The notes below the pieces were generated by a model. It was not told the origin of the DNA and did not search any database. It was given only the letters and a program-made list of their open reading frames with translations. From Streptomyces clavuligerus (GTDB lineage Bacteria; Actinomycetota; Actinomycetes; Streptomycetales; Streptomycetaceae), in the NCBI RefSeq assembly GCF_005519465.1, contig NZ_CP027858.1, positions 434,001-498,000 on the forward strand: 64,000 bases of DNA, in the 5' to 3' direction. This document shows positions 1 through 9,393 of this stretch, in pieces. Both the position numbers and the translations under genes were made by a program. Every line of letters starts with the position of its first letter. Positions within the stretch are counted from its first letter, which is position 1.

Positions 1-183
1 CGGGCGTGCCGGGCGCTGTGTGTGTCATTGCTCATGGCTCCGACAGAACCGGTCATGGATCGGCAGCGGCCGGTTGTCATCGTTTCATCATGAAGTGCGG
101 GGAAAAGCGTCATACCCTTCGAGCATCCTGGTCGAATACACCCCCTCGCCCCGACTGAGCAGACGGAGAAGTGAGCACCGCCC

Positions 184-885
184 ATGGCACGAGTCCTGCT
201 GATCGAAGACGACCCCGCCGTGCAGAAGGGCGTCTCGCTCGCGCTCGGTCGCCGGGGTCACGACGTGGAGGTCGCCGCCCGGGGCGAGACCGGACTCCTC
301 GCCCTGGAGCGCTACCGGCCCGACCTGGTCCTGCTCGATCTGATGCTGCCGCAGATGAGCGGCCTGGAGGTGTGCCGCCGAATCCGGGAGAGCAAGCAGG
401 TTCCGATCATCATCCTCTCCGCGCGGGGCGACGAGATCGACATGGTCGTCGGCCTGGAGGCGGGTGCCGACGACTACATCACCAAACCGGCCGGCGGCGC
501 GATCATCGAAGCCCGGATGAAGGCCGTCCTGCGCCGGGTCGCACCCGCCCAGGACGCCCAGGAGGCGATACCTCCGGCAGGAGCGGAGCACTACGGCGAC
601 CTCACGGTGGACCGCACCACCCTGGTGGTGACCAAACACGGCGCCGAACTGGCCCTGGCCCCGTCCGAGCTCAAGCTGCTGCTGTTCCTGACCGCAGCCC
701 CGGGCCAGGTCTACAGCCGGCAACAGCTGTTGGAGCAGGTCTGGGAGTACGTCTTCTACGGGGACGTCCGACTCGTCGACGCCTGTGTGATGCGGCTGCG
801 CGCCAAGATCGAGAACCATCCGCGCCGGCCAGTGTACGTGCAGACCGTGCGCGGCTTCGGCTACCGCTTCGGACCCGTGGAGTGA
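184..885 (+). CDS. OmpR-family response regulator
   Basis: A 233-residue two-domain response regulator. The receiver domain (about residues 1-120) has the acidic pair in LLIEDD, the phospho-acceptor Asp in LLDLMLP, and the conserved Lys in DDYITKP. The C-terminal half (about 140-230) is an OmpR/PhoB winged helix ending in the typical QTVRGFGYRF. It should activate or repress target promoters when phosphorylated by the kinase encoded next, whose GTG overlaps this stop codon (GTGA). The receiver resembles the AfsQ1/CseB group of Streptomyces regulators, and the order regulator-kinase-lipoprotein fits envelope or metabolic sensing; the exact orthologue cannot be fixed by eye. Confidence 0.93.
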   Translation: MARVLLIEDDPAVQKGVSLALGRRGHDVEVAARGETGLLALERYRPDLVLLDLMLPQMSGLEVCRRIRESKQVPIIILSARGDEIDMVVGLEAGADDYITKPAGGAIIEARMKAVLRRVAPAQDAQEAIPPAGAEHYGDLTVDRTTLVVTKHGAELALAPSELKLLLFLTAAPGQVYSRQQLLEQVWEYVFYGDVRLVDACVMRLRAKIENHPRRPVYVQTVRGFGYRFGPVE

Positions 886-2354
886 ACACCCGGCTCTCCT
901 TCCCCCGGGGGCTGCGGGTACGGCTCGTCGCGGCGTTCCTTCTGGCCGCGGCGTTCGGCGCGCTGCTCACCGCGGGCCTCACCTTCCAGCAGGCCCGCTC
1001 GGCCATCCTGGAGCGCACCCAGGACTCCGCCGTCGCCGACCTGCGCACCCAGCTCGATTCCCTCGCCCCCGACCTGACCATGCCGCCCAGCAACAACGAC
1101 CTGCGCGACCTGACGCTCCAGCTCGACCGGGCCGGAGGCGCCCGGGCATGGCGGTCCTCCGCCTCGTACCAGGGCGGCGATCCCGTTCCGGCTTCCCCCG
1201 ACGCACCACCCGTGCCCCGCGGACTCCGCGAAACCGTCCGGGACACGGGCGAGGCAGCATACGAACGCACCGAACGCGACGGCCGTCCCTGGCTGTCCGT
1301 CGGCATGCCCGTCGCCTACACCCATGACCCGACACGACCCACCAGCGCGGGCAAGCTCTCCGGACTCACCGTCTACGCCTCCTTCCCCCTCGACGACGAC
1401 CAGGCCGACATCGCCGCTCTCGTCACCGCCGCCCGCACCGGAGCGATACCCTCACTCGTCCTCGCCGTCATCCCGGCCCTGTTCGCCGCACGCAGCGTGC
1501 TGCGCCCGGTACGACGGCTGCGCAGCGGCGCCGAACGCGTCGCCGCAGGCAGATTCGACACCCGCCTCGACGCCGAGGGACACGACGAACTCGCCGATCT
1601 GACCCGTTCCTTCAACACCATGGCCGCGACCCTCCAGAAGGACGACGCCGAACTGCGCCGCATGGAAGCGGGCGCGCGCCGTTTCGCGGCCGACGTCGCC
1701 CACGAGCTGCGCACCCCCCTCGCGGCCATGGTTGCCGTCACGGAGGTCCTCGACGAGGACGCCGCGTCCGGCGCCCTGCCCGCCGACACCGCCGACGCCG
1801 TCCGGCTGATCAGCGAGGAGACCCGCAAGATCGCCCGGATGGTCGAGGATCTGATGGAGGTGTCCCGTTTCGATGCCAAGGCCGCCGCCCTGGACGCGGA
1901 GGATCTGGACCTGCGGGCCATCGTGTCCAAGACCCTCCGGCTGCGCGGCTGGGCCGATGACGAACGCGTCCGCACCGACCTGCCGACCCCGGTTCCGGTA
2001 CACGCCGACCCCCGTCGTGTCGACGTCGTCCTGGCCAACCTCATCGGCAACGCCCTGCGCCACGGCAGTCCCCCCGTCACCGTCTCCGCCCGAGTCGAGT
2101 ACGGCAAGGCGGTCGTCACGGTCACCGACCAAGGCCCCGGCATCCCCGGCGACGTGCTTCCCCATGTCTTCGAACGCTTCTACAAAGCCGACGCGGCACG
2201 CACCCGCTCGGAAGGCAGCGGCCTCGGCCTGGCCATCGCCCAGGAGAACGTCCTCCTGCACGGCGGCACCCTGACCGCGGGCAACACATCCGGCCGCGGA
2301 GCCGTCTTCATCCTCACCCTTCCGCTCGCCGCCTCCCCCCAGGAACAGCGATGA
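882..2354 (+). CDS. Sensor histidine kinase, partner of the upstream regulator
   Basis: About 490 residues from the GTG that overlaps the regulator stop. An N-terminal membrane segment (about 10-33) is followed by an extracytoplasmic sensor region of some 150 residues, a second membrane segment, a HAMP linker, a HisKA dimerisation helix with the phospho-accepting His in FAADVAHELRTPLAAM, and an HATPase domain with the N box NLIGNALRHG and G boxes DQGPGIP and GSGLGLAIAQ. All catalytic motifs look intact. The next gene starts inside its stop codon (ATGA), so the three genes are one translationally coupled operon. The ligand is unknown. Confidence 0.93.
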   Translation: MNTRLSFPRGLRVRLVAAFLLAAAFGALLTAGLTFQQARSAILERTQDSAVADLRTQLDSLAPDLTMPPSNNDLRDLTLQLDRAGGARAWRSSASYQGGDPVPASPDAPPVPRGLRETVRDTGEAAYERTERDGRPWLSVGMPVAYTHDPTRPTSAGKLSGLTVYASFPLDDDQADIAALVTAARTGAIPSLVLAVIPALFAARSVLRPVRRLRSGAERVAAGRFDTRLDAEGHDELADLTRSFNTMAATLQKDDAELRRMEAGARRFAADVAHELRTPLAAMVAVTEVLDEDAASGALPADTADAVRLISEETRKIARMVEDLMEVSRFDAKAAALDAEDLDLRAIVSKTLRLRGWADDERVRTDLPTPVPVHADPRRVDVVLANLIGNALRHGSPPVTVSARVEYGKAVVTVTDQGPGIPGDVLPHVFERFYKADAARTRSEGSGLGLAIAQENVLLHGGTLTAGNTSGRGAVFILTLPLAASPQEQR

Positions 2355-2905
2355 CCCACCACCTCCAACGCCGGCACGCCCTCCGCAGCTGCGCTGCCGC
2401 CCTGCTCGTCGCTGCGGCCACCGGTTGCGGGATCAGCGCCACCGGACCGGTGCAGGCGGGCGCGCCCGCCTCGGGCATTCCGCAACCCGGCACCGAGAAC
2501 AGCTCCGTGCGCATCTACTTCTCCTCCCCCTACGGGCCCCGCGCCGTCACCCGCCCCACGGACCGGGCACTCGACCCGCAACAGGCTCTCGACCTGCTCC
2601 TGAAGGGCCCTACCCCCGCCGAACGCGAACGCGGCCTGGCCACCCAGGTCCCCTCGATGGGCGGTCGACTCACCGCCACCACGACAACCGGCACCGTCGA
2701 CGTTTCCATCCCCCTCCAAGTCGCCGCAGACGACCTGGACGTCACGGCCGTCAGCCAAATCGTCTGCACCGCCGCCCACGCCCAGGTCCCAGGCGACAGA
2801 CCCGCGACCCAGGTCCACATCCGCATCCACGAGAACAACATCCGTACCGAGAATCCGTGGACGGTCCGCTGCGGCCCCAACGGCACCGCGACCCCCGTCA
2901 AATGA
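2351..2905 (+). CDS. Putative lipoprotein of the two-component operon
   Basis: A 184-residue protein with a positively charged start, a hydrophobic stretch and a lipobox ending ATGC at about residue 26, so it is probably a lipid-anchored extracytoplasmic protein. The mature part has an IYF...GPRAVTR...PQQALDLLLKGP pattern reminiscent of GerMN-type domains found in Streptomyces lipoproteins, but I cannot prove the fold. Its ATG overlaps the kinase stop. A membrane-anchored lipoprotein encoded with a kinase often modulates the sensor; that role is inferred from context only. Confidence 0.75.
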   Translation: MTHHLQRRHALRSCAAALLVAAATGCGISATGPVQAGAPASGIPQPGTENSSVRIYFSSPYGPRAVTRPTDRALDPQQALDLLLKGPTPAERERGLATQVPSMGGRLTATTTTGTVDVSIPLQVAADDLDVTAVSQIVCTAAHAQVPGDRPATQVHIRIHENNIRTENPWTVRCGPNGTATPVK

Positions 2906-2983
2906 CACCCGGCACGAGCACCTGCCTGCCCCACGTCGCACAGCCACGATCACCAAGAGGCCCCAGGCACCCCAGAGTGTGCA

Positions 2984-3172
2984 ATGCCGTCCACCAGCTC
3001 AGTCCTGCCACACACGGGCGCCGTCACCGAGCAGGCCAACCTGGTGGCCACGACCCTCCACCGCACCACCGAGGATCTCTGCGTCTGCCTCAGCGACCGA
3101 ATCGGCACGCTCCAGGGCATCCACACCGTGGAGACGGCGCTGACGCTGCGCCAGATCAAACAGTTCGCCTGA
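2984..3172 (+). pseudogene. Remnant of an Lrp/AsnC-type regulator (C-terminal piece)
   Basis: The last 50 or so residues of this 62-codon frame (NLVATTLHRTTEDL then IGTLQGIHTVETALTLRQIK) match the C-terminal ligand-binding (RAM) half of Lrp/AsnC regulators. No helix-turn-helix or first RAM strand precedes them, and no convincing continuation is present in the other frames. I read this as the 3' scar of a deleted regulator gene. It could in principle be a stand-alone short ORF, but no good ribosome-binding site is visible. Confidence 0.6.
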
Positions 3173-3527
3173 GACAGCACGGCCGACTCCCATGCGGCGC
3201 GGGGCGCGCGACCATGTGCGCCGCGGCGCGGCCACGCACGTCGCCGAACGAGCTCCGGCTGGTCCTTGGTTCCCCAGGCTCCGAAGGGATCGCCGCGTCG
3301 CCTCGACGGCGGAAAACCGAGAGCGACTACCCCTGCCTGTACGTCTCCAGCAACCGCCGCAAAGGACACACCCTAGCCGCCCCTTTCGGAGGCTTCGGCA
3401 GACCGTCGCCGCGGAGACCAGGGGGCCTGCGGGGGCGAGGAATCCAGCCTCGCTCATGGCGGTAGGACGGCTGTCCGGGACCTCTGGGCCGGGATCGCTT
3501 CGGCCGTCCGGGCGGCGGCCGGTCAGC
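3173..3527. other. Gap with no recognised gene
   Basis: About 355 bases between the Lrp remnant and the convergent reductase gene. Open frames here are short and show no recognisable domain. It may be the decayed remainder of the deletion that left the Lrp fragment. Confidence 0.5.
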
Positions 3528-4790
3528 TCAGCGGACAGCGGCCTTCAACGCGGCCACGGGGTTCGCGGCCATCTCGGGGTTCAAACGTTTGCCCGTCTCG
3601 ATGATGCGGCGCCCCTGCGCCAGGTCCCGTGGCCTGTCGACGGTGAGGAGGGCCACGAGTGCTCCGTCACACAGCCACAGCACCGACCAGGTGGGGTCCG
3701 CGGGACTGCCGCGCCACAGAAGCGTGTCGGCGTCCCGGTGGTCGCCCGCGTACTGCACGTACCGGCCGAACTGCTCGGACCAGAAGTACGGCACCGGGTC
3801 ATGGTTCTCCGGAGGCTGGGGCATCGGTCCGGTCGGCCGGTGACCGTGCGAGACCGTACGGGCGATGATGTCGGCGGCGGCCGTTCGGGGGCCCTGGAGT
3901 GCGTTGTCCCAGTGGTGCACCAGCAGCCGTCGGCCGTAGCGTGCCGAGGGGAAGGAGGCGCAGTCCCCCACGGCGTACACGCCGGACAGGCAGGTGCGCA
4001 GGCGAGTGTCGGCGGTAATGGCCCCGTCCGGGCCGGTCCCGATCCCGGAGCCGTCGAGCCAGCCGGTGGCCGGCCGGGCGCCGATGCCCACGACCACGGC
4101 GTCCGCGGGAACGCGCCGGCCGTCCGCCAGGACGACGGCGCCGGGCTCGACGGAGGACACGCGTCCGCCGGTGATGAGGGTGACGCCCGCCTCCGTGTAC
4201 CAGTCGGCCATGGGGGCGGTCACCTCGGCGGGCAGTGCTCCGGCGAGGGGACGGGCGGCGGCCTCGATGACGGTGACCGCGCATCCGGCGTGCCGGGCGG
4301 CGGTGGTGAACTCGGCACCGATCCAGCCCGCTCCGACCACGACGATGTCGTCCCGGCGTTCGAGAACGGGCTTCAGGCGGCGAGCGTCGTCGAGGGTGCG
4401 CAGCAGGTGCACGCCGGGGACAGCCGCCGTGCCGGGCAGGGTGACGGGCTCGGTGCCACTGGCGATCACGAGGATGTCGTACGGGACAGGGCCCGCATCG
4501 GTGTCCAGCTCTCGTGCCGCGTGGCGGAGGCCGGTCACCTCACAGCCGAGTCGCAGGTCGATGCCCAGCGCCGCGAAGTCGACCTCGAAGGCCGAGTCCT
4601 CGGCCCTGCCCAGAAGGACCTCCTTGGAGAGAGGGGGCCGGTCGTAGGGCTGATGGGGTTCGGCGCCGATCAGAGTGACGGGGCCACTGAAGCCCCCTTC
4701 CCGCAGGGCGACACCCGTCTGCACACCCGCCACGCCCGCGCCGACGACCACCACACCGCGTACCCGCTGTCGCGTTTGCATCTCGTTCAT
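3528..4790 (-). CDS. FAD-dependent ferredoxin/rubredoxin reductase-like oxidoreductase
   Basis: A 420-residue pyridine nucleotide-disulfide family reductase. The FAD Rossmann motif VVVGAGVAGVQTGVALR lies at about residues 13-29, a second NAD(P)H Rossmann motif VVVGAGWIGAEF at about 150, and the FAD-binding YAVGDCA near 270. The YDRPPLSKEVL segment and C-terminal domain are typical of the BphA4/ferredoxin reductase group that passes electrons from NADH to a small iron-sulfur protein of an oxygenase. No ferredoxin or oxygenase gene is adjacent, so the electron acceptor is unknown. The start ATG has only a weak Shine-Dalgarno; a start at the Met four codons in is also possible. Confidence 0.88.
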   Translation of the reverse strand: MNEMQTRQRVRGVVVVGAGVAGVQTGVALREGGFSGPVTLIGAEPHQPYDRPPLSKEVLLGRAEDSAFEVDFAALGIDLRLGCEVTGLRHAARELDTDAGPVPYDILVIASGTEPVTLPGTAAVPGVHLLRTLDDARRLKPVLERRDDIVVVGAGWIGAEFTTAARHAGCAVTVIEAAARPLAGALPAEVTAPMADWYTEAGVTLITGGRVSSVEPGAVVLADGRRVPADAVVVGIGARPATGWLDGSGIGTGPDGAITADTRLRTCLSGVYAVGDCASFPSARYGRRLLVHHWDNALQGPRTAAADIIARTVSHGHRPTGPMPQPPENHDPVPYFWSEQFGRYVQYAGDHRDADTLLWRGSPADPTWSVLWLCDGALVALLTVDRPRDLAQGRRIIETGKRLNPEMAANPVAALKAAVR

Positions 4791-5377
4791 CGCGCAACCT
4801 CGTATCTCTGGTGACTCATCGGGCAGCAGGGGTGTCGGCGGCTCACATGAGGGTTCCGGAAGAGCAGCGGGAACGCGCCGCGCGACACGGAGGGGGAATT
4901 GATGGCCGATATGGACCGAACAGAGAAAACCGTAGCATTCCGCGAACCCTCATCCGGAATAAACGCTCACGTTTGCCGATGTGATCCTTACAGCCCTTGA
5001 CGGGCCGAACAGGACATGAGCAAAAGACACCGACCGGAAGGAAGGCCGGTGTTGATAGCTTGTCAATTTTTTCGAAGTCCCGTGAAATAACCTCCGAAAG
5101 TGGATTGAAAAGCTCGAAGATCCCTGACACCGAGCGGCATGAGCATGAAAATCCTCCACGCATCGGACGCCGCCAAAAAGCACCGCTCCGCAGCCGACTA
5201 GGCTGCTTGCAGGCACTGTCGAGAGAATGACAGGAGCGGAGCAGGACCACTTCTTCATGCGGCCCGCTCGAGCAGTGCCGGCTCTTACAAAAGCTTTCGG
5301 CCATGGCAGGAAGATGGCGCGAGCAAGAAAGACGATTCACTGCGGCTGCGAGAGCAGCCGGTGAGGAGACAGTCGCG
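4791..5377. other. Divergent intergenic region of lower GC
   Basis: About 590 bases between the divergent reductase and hydrolase genes, visibly less GC-rich than its surroundings, especially from 4910 to 5170. No open frame in it shows coding-like third-position bias or a recognisable family. It probably holds the two promoters; I see no convincing repeat or RNA. Confidence 0.45.
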
Positions 5378-6157
5378 ATGCATTTTGAACAGATGACAGT
5401 GGACGGCGTTTTCATCGAGCATGCGGCGCCGGAAACCGACCCGGTCGCCCCGCCCATTGTTTTCGTCCACGGCGCAGGCCACGGGAGCTGGGTGTGGGAG
5501 AACCACCTGCGGTACTTCGCCGCTCAGGGCCGGAACTGCTATGCCTTCAGCTGGTTCAACCACCGCGGATCCCGTGACCTGCCCGCCGGCGAGTTCCTGA
5601 AGCGCTCACTGGTCGACACCGTGGAAGAGCTGGAGACCGTGGTCGGGGTCGCCGGGGAGCCGCCCGTCCTCATCACCCACAGTATGGGCGCCATCGTCGC
5701 CCAGAAGTACGCCGAGAACCATCCCGTGGCCGCGCAGATCCACATCACACCGGCCATCTGCGCGGAGGTCGGTCTCGACGTCGATGTGGAGATCGATCCG
5801 ACGACTCCGGTGAATTCCGGGCCTTTCGAGCGGGCGTGGGAGCTCTACCTCGGCGGCGCCTCCGAGGAGGATGCGCGCCGTTACCACGCGCTTCTCTCGG
5901 ATGAATCGCCCCGGGCCATCAAGGAAGGGGTGAACGCCCTGGTGAGCGTGGACCGTACGCGCCTGGGCGGACCGTCCCTCTTCATCGCGGCCGAACACGA
6001 TGTGATCGTCCGGGCGGAGGCCGTCCGCCGGAGCGCGGATTGGTTCGGCTCCGACTACCTGTTCCTGCACGACCGCTCGCACAACGTGGCGCTGGAGCCC
6101 CGCTGGCGGGAGACGGCGGACCGCATCCAGTCCTGGCTCACTCACAAGACCTGGTGA
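5378..6157 (+). CDS. Alpha/beta hydrolase
   Basis: A 259-residue alpha/beta hydrolase. The oxyanion-hole HG is in VFVHGAGHGSW, the nucleophile elbow is THSMGAI, a late Asp occurs in AAEHDVIV, and the catalytic His in DRSHNVALEP, so the triad is complete. The ATG at 5378 is preceded by GGTGAGGAGAC, a good ribosome-binding site; a longer in-frame start at 5303 lacks one. Substrate is unknown. It is convergent with the RidA gene, separated by a hairpin. Confidence 0.88.
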   Translation: MHFEQMTVDGVFIEHAAPETDPVAPPIVFVHGAGHGSWVWENHLRYFAAQGRNCYAFSWFNHRGSRDLPAGEFLKRSLVDTVEELETVVGVAGEPPVLITHSMGAIVAQKYAENHPVAAQIHITPAICAEVGLDVDVEIDPTTPVNSGPFERAWELYLGGASEEDARRYHALLSDESPRAIKEGVNALVSVDRTRLGGPSLFIAAEHDVIVRAEAVRRSADWFGSDYLFLHDRSHNVALEPRWRETADRIQSWLTHKTW

Positions 6158-6184
6158 GAGTCCCTCACCGGGCCACGCCGCTCG

Positions 6185-6214
6185 GCGGCCGGGACCCCGC
6201 TCCGTCCCGGCCGC
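6185..6214. terminator. Probable bidirectional hairpin terminator
   Basis: A perfect 11-bp stem (6185-6195 with 6204-6214) and an 8-base loop lie between the convergent hydrolase and RidA genes. There is no T-run, as is usual in Streptomyces. Confidence 0.6.
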
Positions 6215-6240
6215 GAGCCGCGTGGTGGTGACCGTCCAGG

Positions 6241-6642
6241 TCAGATGCCCGTCGCGGCGAGGGCTTCGATCTCGATCAGCATGTCCGGGTCGGACAGGGC
6301 GCTGACCTCGGCCAGGAGGCTGGCCGGCCGGCAGTGGACCGCGGCGAGCTCGTCCATGAGGACCCCGTACTGTGCCTTGCACTCGGCCAGGTCGGTGGTG
6401 AAGACGCGGATCTGCACTACGTCCGCCATCGTCATCCCCGCTTCGGTGACCGTGCTGCCGAGCCGCTCGATCGTGAGTCTGATCTGGCCCGCCATGTCTC
6501 CCTTGTGGACGACGGTTCCCCGGTCGTCACGCGCCTCGTGGCCCGCGACGAACAAAAGGCTCTGCGTCCCGTCGACCCGGACGGCGTGGTTGTACATCAG
6601 CTTTCCGCCCACCACGCGCGGGCCGATCTCCGTACGGCTCAT
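6241..6642 (-). CDS. RidA/YjgF-family protein
   Basis: A 133-residue RidA-family protein. Family members hydrolyse reactive enamine/imine intermediates formed by PLP enzymes, or act on related carbonyl or amine compounds. Visible features are SLLFVAGHEARDDRG near the N terminus, the amphipathic central helix ending in MADVVQIRVFTTDL, and the PASLLAEVSAL...LIEIEALA end. The start at 6642 follows AAGGAGCAGAG; longer in-frame Met codons lack a site. The canonical RidA active-site Arg equivalent (RP near ALAxPxxLIEIE) is present as CRPASLL. It is divergent from an Lrp-type regulator. Confidence 0.85.
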   Translation of the reverse strand: MSRTEIGPRVVGGKLMYNHAVRVDGTQSLLFVAGHEARDDRGTVVHKGDMAGQIRLTIERLGSTVTEAGMTMADVVQIRVFTTDLAECKAQYGVLMDELAAVHCRPASLLAEVSALSDPDMLIEIEALAATGI

Positions 6643-6877
6643 CTCTGCTCCTTGCTTCATCGTTCTGCCGCTGTGACAGCCTGGCGGCGCCACGCCATTC
6701 CGAGTGCCCTGCGCGCGATGCGCCGCATCACGGGAGGGATGGTTTCACCACCTCGGGCGTTCACCGTCCCGTCCGGCTTCCGTGCAAGAATCAAAGACAA
6801 GTGATGAGATCGCCAAGCAGATCTCCCGAAATCCGGAGAACCCCGCTCGGCAGGGCTCAGAAAGCGCTGATTCCGCC

Positions 6878-7864
6878 ATGCTCGACCACATAGACGTCAA
6901 CATCCTCCATGCCCTGCAGCGGGCTCCGCGTGCCGCCTTCAAGAGCATCGGCGAGGCCGTGGGTGTTTCTGAGCAGACGGCGGCACGCCGTTTCCACGCG
7001 CTGCGGCGCTCCGGTGCCATGAACGTGGTCGGGCTGGTTGATCCGGCCATCACGGGCCAGGTCCAATGGGTTGCCCGCGTCCGCTGCCGGCCCGACCGGG
7101 TACTCCCGCTGGCCCAGTCGCTGGTCCGGCAACCGGAGGTGGCCTACGCCCACCTCTCGACCGGCGGGACCGAGATCGTGTGCGCGATCCGCTCTCCCCT
7201 GGACTCGGGACGCAGCCCCTTCCTGCTGGACCGGATGCACAGCTCCACGGCGGTCCTGGACGTCCAGGTCGACATGATGTTGCACACCTTCGGCGGTCTC
7301 GGCACCAACTGGACGGGGCACGGTGGCGAGTTGGGTGAGGAGCAGATTCGGGGACTGACCGCCGGAAGGAGACCGCGGGCGGCCGGCGCACCCGCGCTCC
7401 CGGACGAGGACGACGCACCGCTGCTGGAAGCGCTCGCCGGTGACGGCCGGCTCAGCCACACCCGCCTCGCCCAGCTCACCGGTTGGTCCAAGGCCCGCGT
7501 GGCCCGGCGGCTGGAAGTCCTGGAGGAATCCGGCGCCCTCTTCTACGACGTGGAACTGATACCCGAGCGGCTCGGCTTCCACGTCACCGCCACCCTCTGG
7601 CTCAGCGTCGCACCGGAGTTCCTCCACCATGCCGGGGCGGACATCGCCACCCATCCACAGGTGGCCTTCACCGGAGCCATCACCGGCGACAACAATCTGA
7701 TGGCCGTCGTCATCTGCCGCGACACCGAGGACCTCTACCGCTATCTCACCCATCACCTGGCGAAGATCCCCGGCATCAGCCGCCACAGCGTCAGCCTTCG
7801 ATCGCGCAGCCTCAAACGGTCGGCGTCCCTGATCTCCCACGGGCGCTTCGTTCTCGCCGATTAG
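6878..7864 (+). CDS. Double Lrp/AsnC-family transcriptional regulator
   Basis: About 328 residues containing two Lrp-type units. The first winged helix-turn-helix is at about 3-45 (LDHIDVNILHALQ, VSEQTAARRFHAL), the second at about 180-225 (LLEALAGDGRLSHTRLAQL, WSKARVARRLEVL), and each is followed by a RAM-like sensing region. The tandem architecture is common in actinomycetes. The Met at 6878 places the start exactly at the first HTH; an in-frame extension to 6704 is less plausible. Being divergent from RidA, it probably controls that gene and possibly itself. Confidence 0.87.
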   Translation: MLDHIDVNILHALQRAPRAAFKSIGEAVGVSEQTAARRFHALRRSGAMNVVGLVDPAITGQVQWVARVRCRPDRVLPLAQSLVRQPEVAYAHLSTGGTEIVCAIRSPLDSGRSPFLLDRMHSSTAVLDVQVDMMLHTFGGLGTNWTGHGGELGEEQIRGLTAGRRPRAAGAPALPDEDDAPLLEALAGDGRLSHTRLAQLTGWSKARVARRLEVLEESGALFYDVELIPERLGFHVTATLWLSVAPEFLHHAGADIATHPQVAFTGAITGDNNLMAVVICRDTEDLYRYLTHHLAKIPGISRHSVSLRSRSLKRSASLISHGRFVLAD

Positions 7865-8097
7865 CACTGCCGCCGCGCGGCGCTGCCGCGAGAGGCCGAC
7901 ACCAGCCCCCACCCGGCTCGCCCCCCGCACCGTTCCCGGCCCTGGGTCGGCGACACCTGAGGCATGTCGGAAAACCAGGGAGAACTCCGTACGCATGTCG
8001 GTTTCCGAGCTCTCCAGGGCTCCGGCTGGGTGCGGGGCCGGCGGGAGCGGAGGGTGGAGGCCGTCGATCCCACCCCACATCAGCGAGGAAGCACGAC

Positions 8098-8912
8098 GTG
8101 AGCACTGTCCAGGCGGCCACGACCGCGACCCCCAACCCGACCACGACGGTGCCCGGAGCGAGACAGCGAGGGACGGCAACGCTGATCATGGCCTGCGTCG
8201 GCGTATTCGTCGCCTACCTGCCGGTGACCACCGTCTCCGTCAGCCTGCCGGCCATTCAGCGGGCGTTCCAGGCGACGACCGCGCAGCTCTCCTGGGTCTC
8301 GGCGGCGTTCGTCCTGCCGATGGCGGCGCTGATCCTGACCGCCGGTGTCGTCGGGGATGTCCACGGCCGCAAGAAGGTCTTCCAGGCGGGCCTGGTGTTC
8401 GCGACCGCGGGCGCGGCGGTCGCCCTGTTCGCGGATTCGACGGCGACGCTGCTGGTGGGACAGGCCCTGGCCGGTACCGGTGCGGCGGCGCTGCTGCCGA
8501 GCACCCTGGCTCTGATCAGCCACGCCGTACCGGACCCGCACAAGCGCGGCAGGATGGTCGGCATCTGGGCCGCCTCGCTGATGGCGGCGCTGGCCGTCGG
8601 CCCCCTGGTGGCCGGGGCAATCCTCGACCACGTCTCCTGGCGCTGGATATTCCTGCCCGCCGTACCCGTGGCCGTCCTCACCCTGGCGGCGTCCGTACCA
8701 CTGCTCACCGACTCGCGGGCCCCCGGCGCGCGCCGTCTGGACTGGCCGGGCCAGTTCACCGCCGCCCTGGCCATCACCGCCCTGGTGTACGGCGTCATCG
8801 AGGGCGGCGCCGGCTCCTTCACCGAGGCGCATGTGGTGTCCGCACTCGCGCTGAGCGCGGTGAGCCTCACCGCCTTCGTGCTGATCGAACGGCGCAGCGC
8901 GAGCCCGATCGG
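8098..8912 (+). pseudogene. Truncated MFS drug exporter (DHA2/EmrB type)
   Basis: A GTG start after GCGAGGAAG opens a protein with a clear DHA2-family N-terminal half: membrane helices from about residue 22, the motif-A loop GVVGDVHGRKKVF, and the motif-C-like LALISHAVP/AVGPLVAGAILDHVSW region. Similarity holds for about 270 residues to ERRSASPI and then stops abruptly; the frame runs on to 9501 as antisense of the neighbouring hydrolase and dehydrogenase genes. Full-length members have about 14 helices and 450-500 residues, so the C-terminal half is lost and transport is unlikely. Confidence 0.8.
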
Positions 8913-9393
8913 CGTAGAGGGAGCGTTCCGCGGTCCGTACGCCGCGCCGGTCGGGGCGCGGCAGGAACCGCCAGAGCAGCGGCAGGTCGAGGACGCGCAG
9001 CGCCCAGGTGACCTCCCGGCCGAAACCGGCGCCGGCGGCCAGGGCCAGCGAGGCCACGCGGGCCGGGTGGCGGACGGCGAGCCGCATCGCGACGGCTCCG
9101 CCCAGCGAGTTGCCCACCAGGTGGACGGGTGCGGTGATCCCGAGCCGGTCCAGGCATCCGGCGACGTGCTCCGCCATGGTCCCGAGCCCCGGCTCAGGCG
9201 GGGCCGGGGACCAGCCGAAGCCGGGGAGGTCCAGGGCGAGCAGCCGGTGCGCGGGGAGCGCGGTGCGCAGCGGTTCCCAGTCCTCCAGGCTGCGGCCGAG
9301 GCCGTGCAGCAGGACCACGGGCGGCCCGGTGCCGGTGGCCCGATAGCGCACGGGGTGTCCGTCCACGTCCACGGAGGCGGTCTCAGGTGTCAC
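8910..9393 (-). pseudogene. Truncated alpha/beta hydrolase
   Basis: A GTG start at 9393 opens a hydrolase N-terminal part: VVLLHGLGRSLEDW (oxyanion hole), LLALDLPGFGWS, and the nucleophile elbow LVGNSLGGAVAMRLA. Similarity lasts about 160 residues to ERSLYAD at roughly 8910 and then becomes antisense of the MFS gene. The acid and His of the triad, which lie in the missing half, are gone. Its start overlaps the stop of the dehydrogenase-like gene upstream by eleven bases, so it was the second gene of that operon before the rearrangement. Confidence 0.8.
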
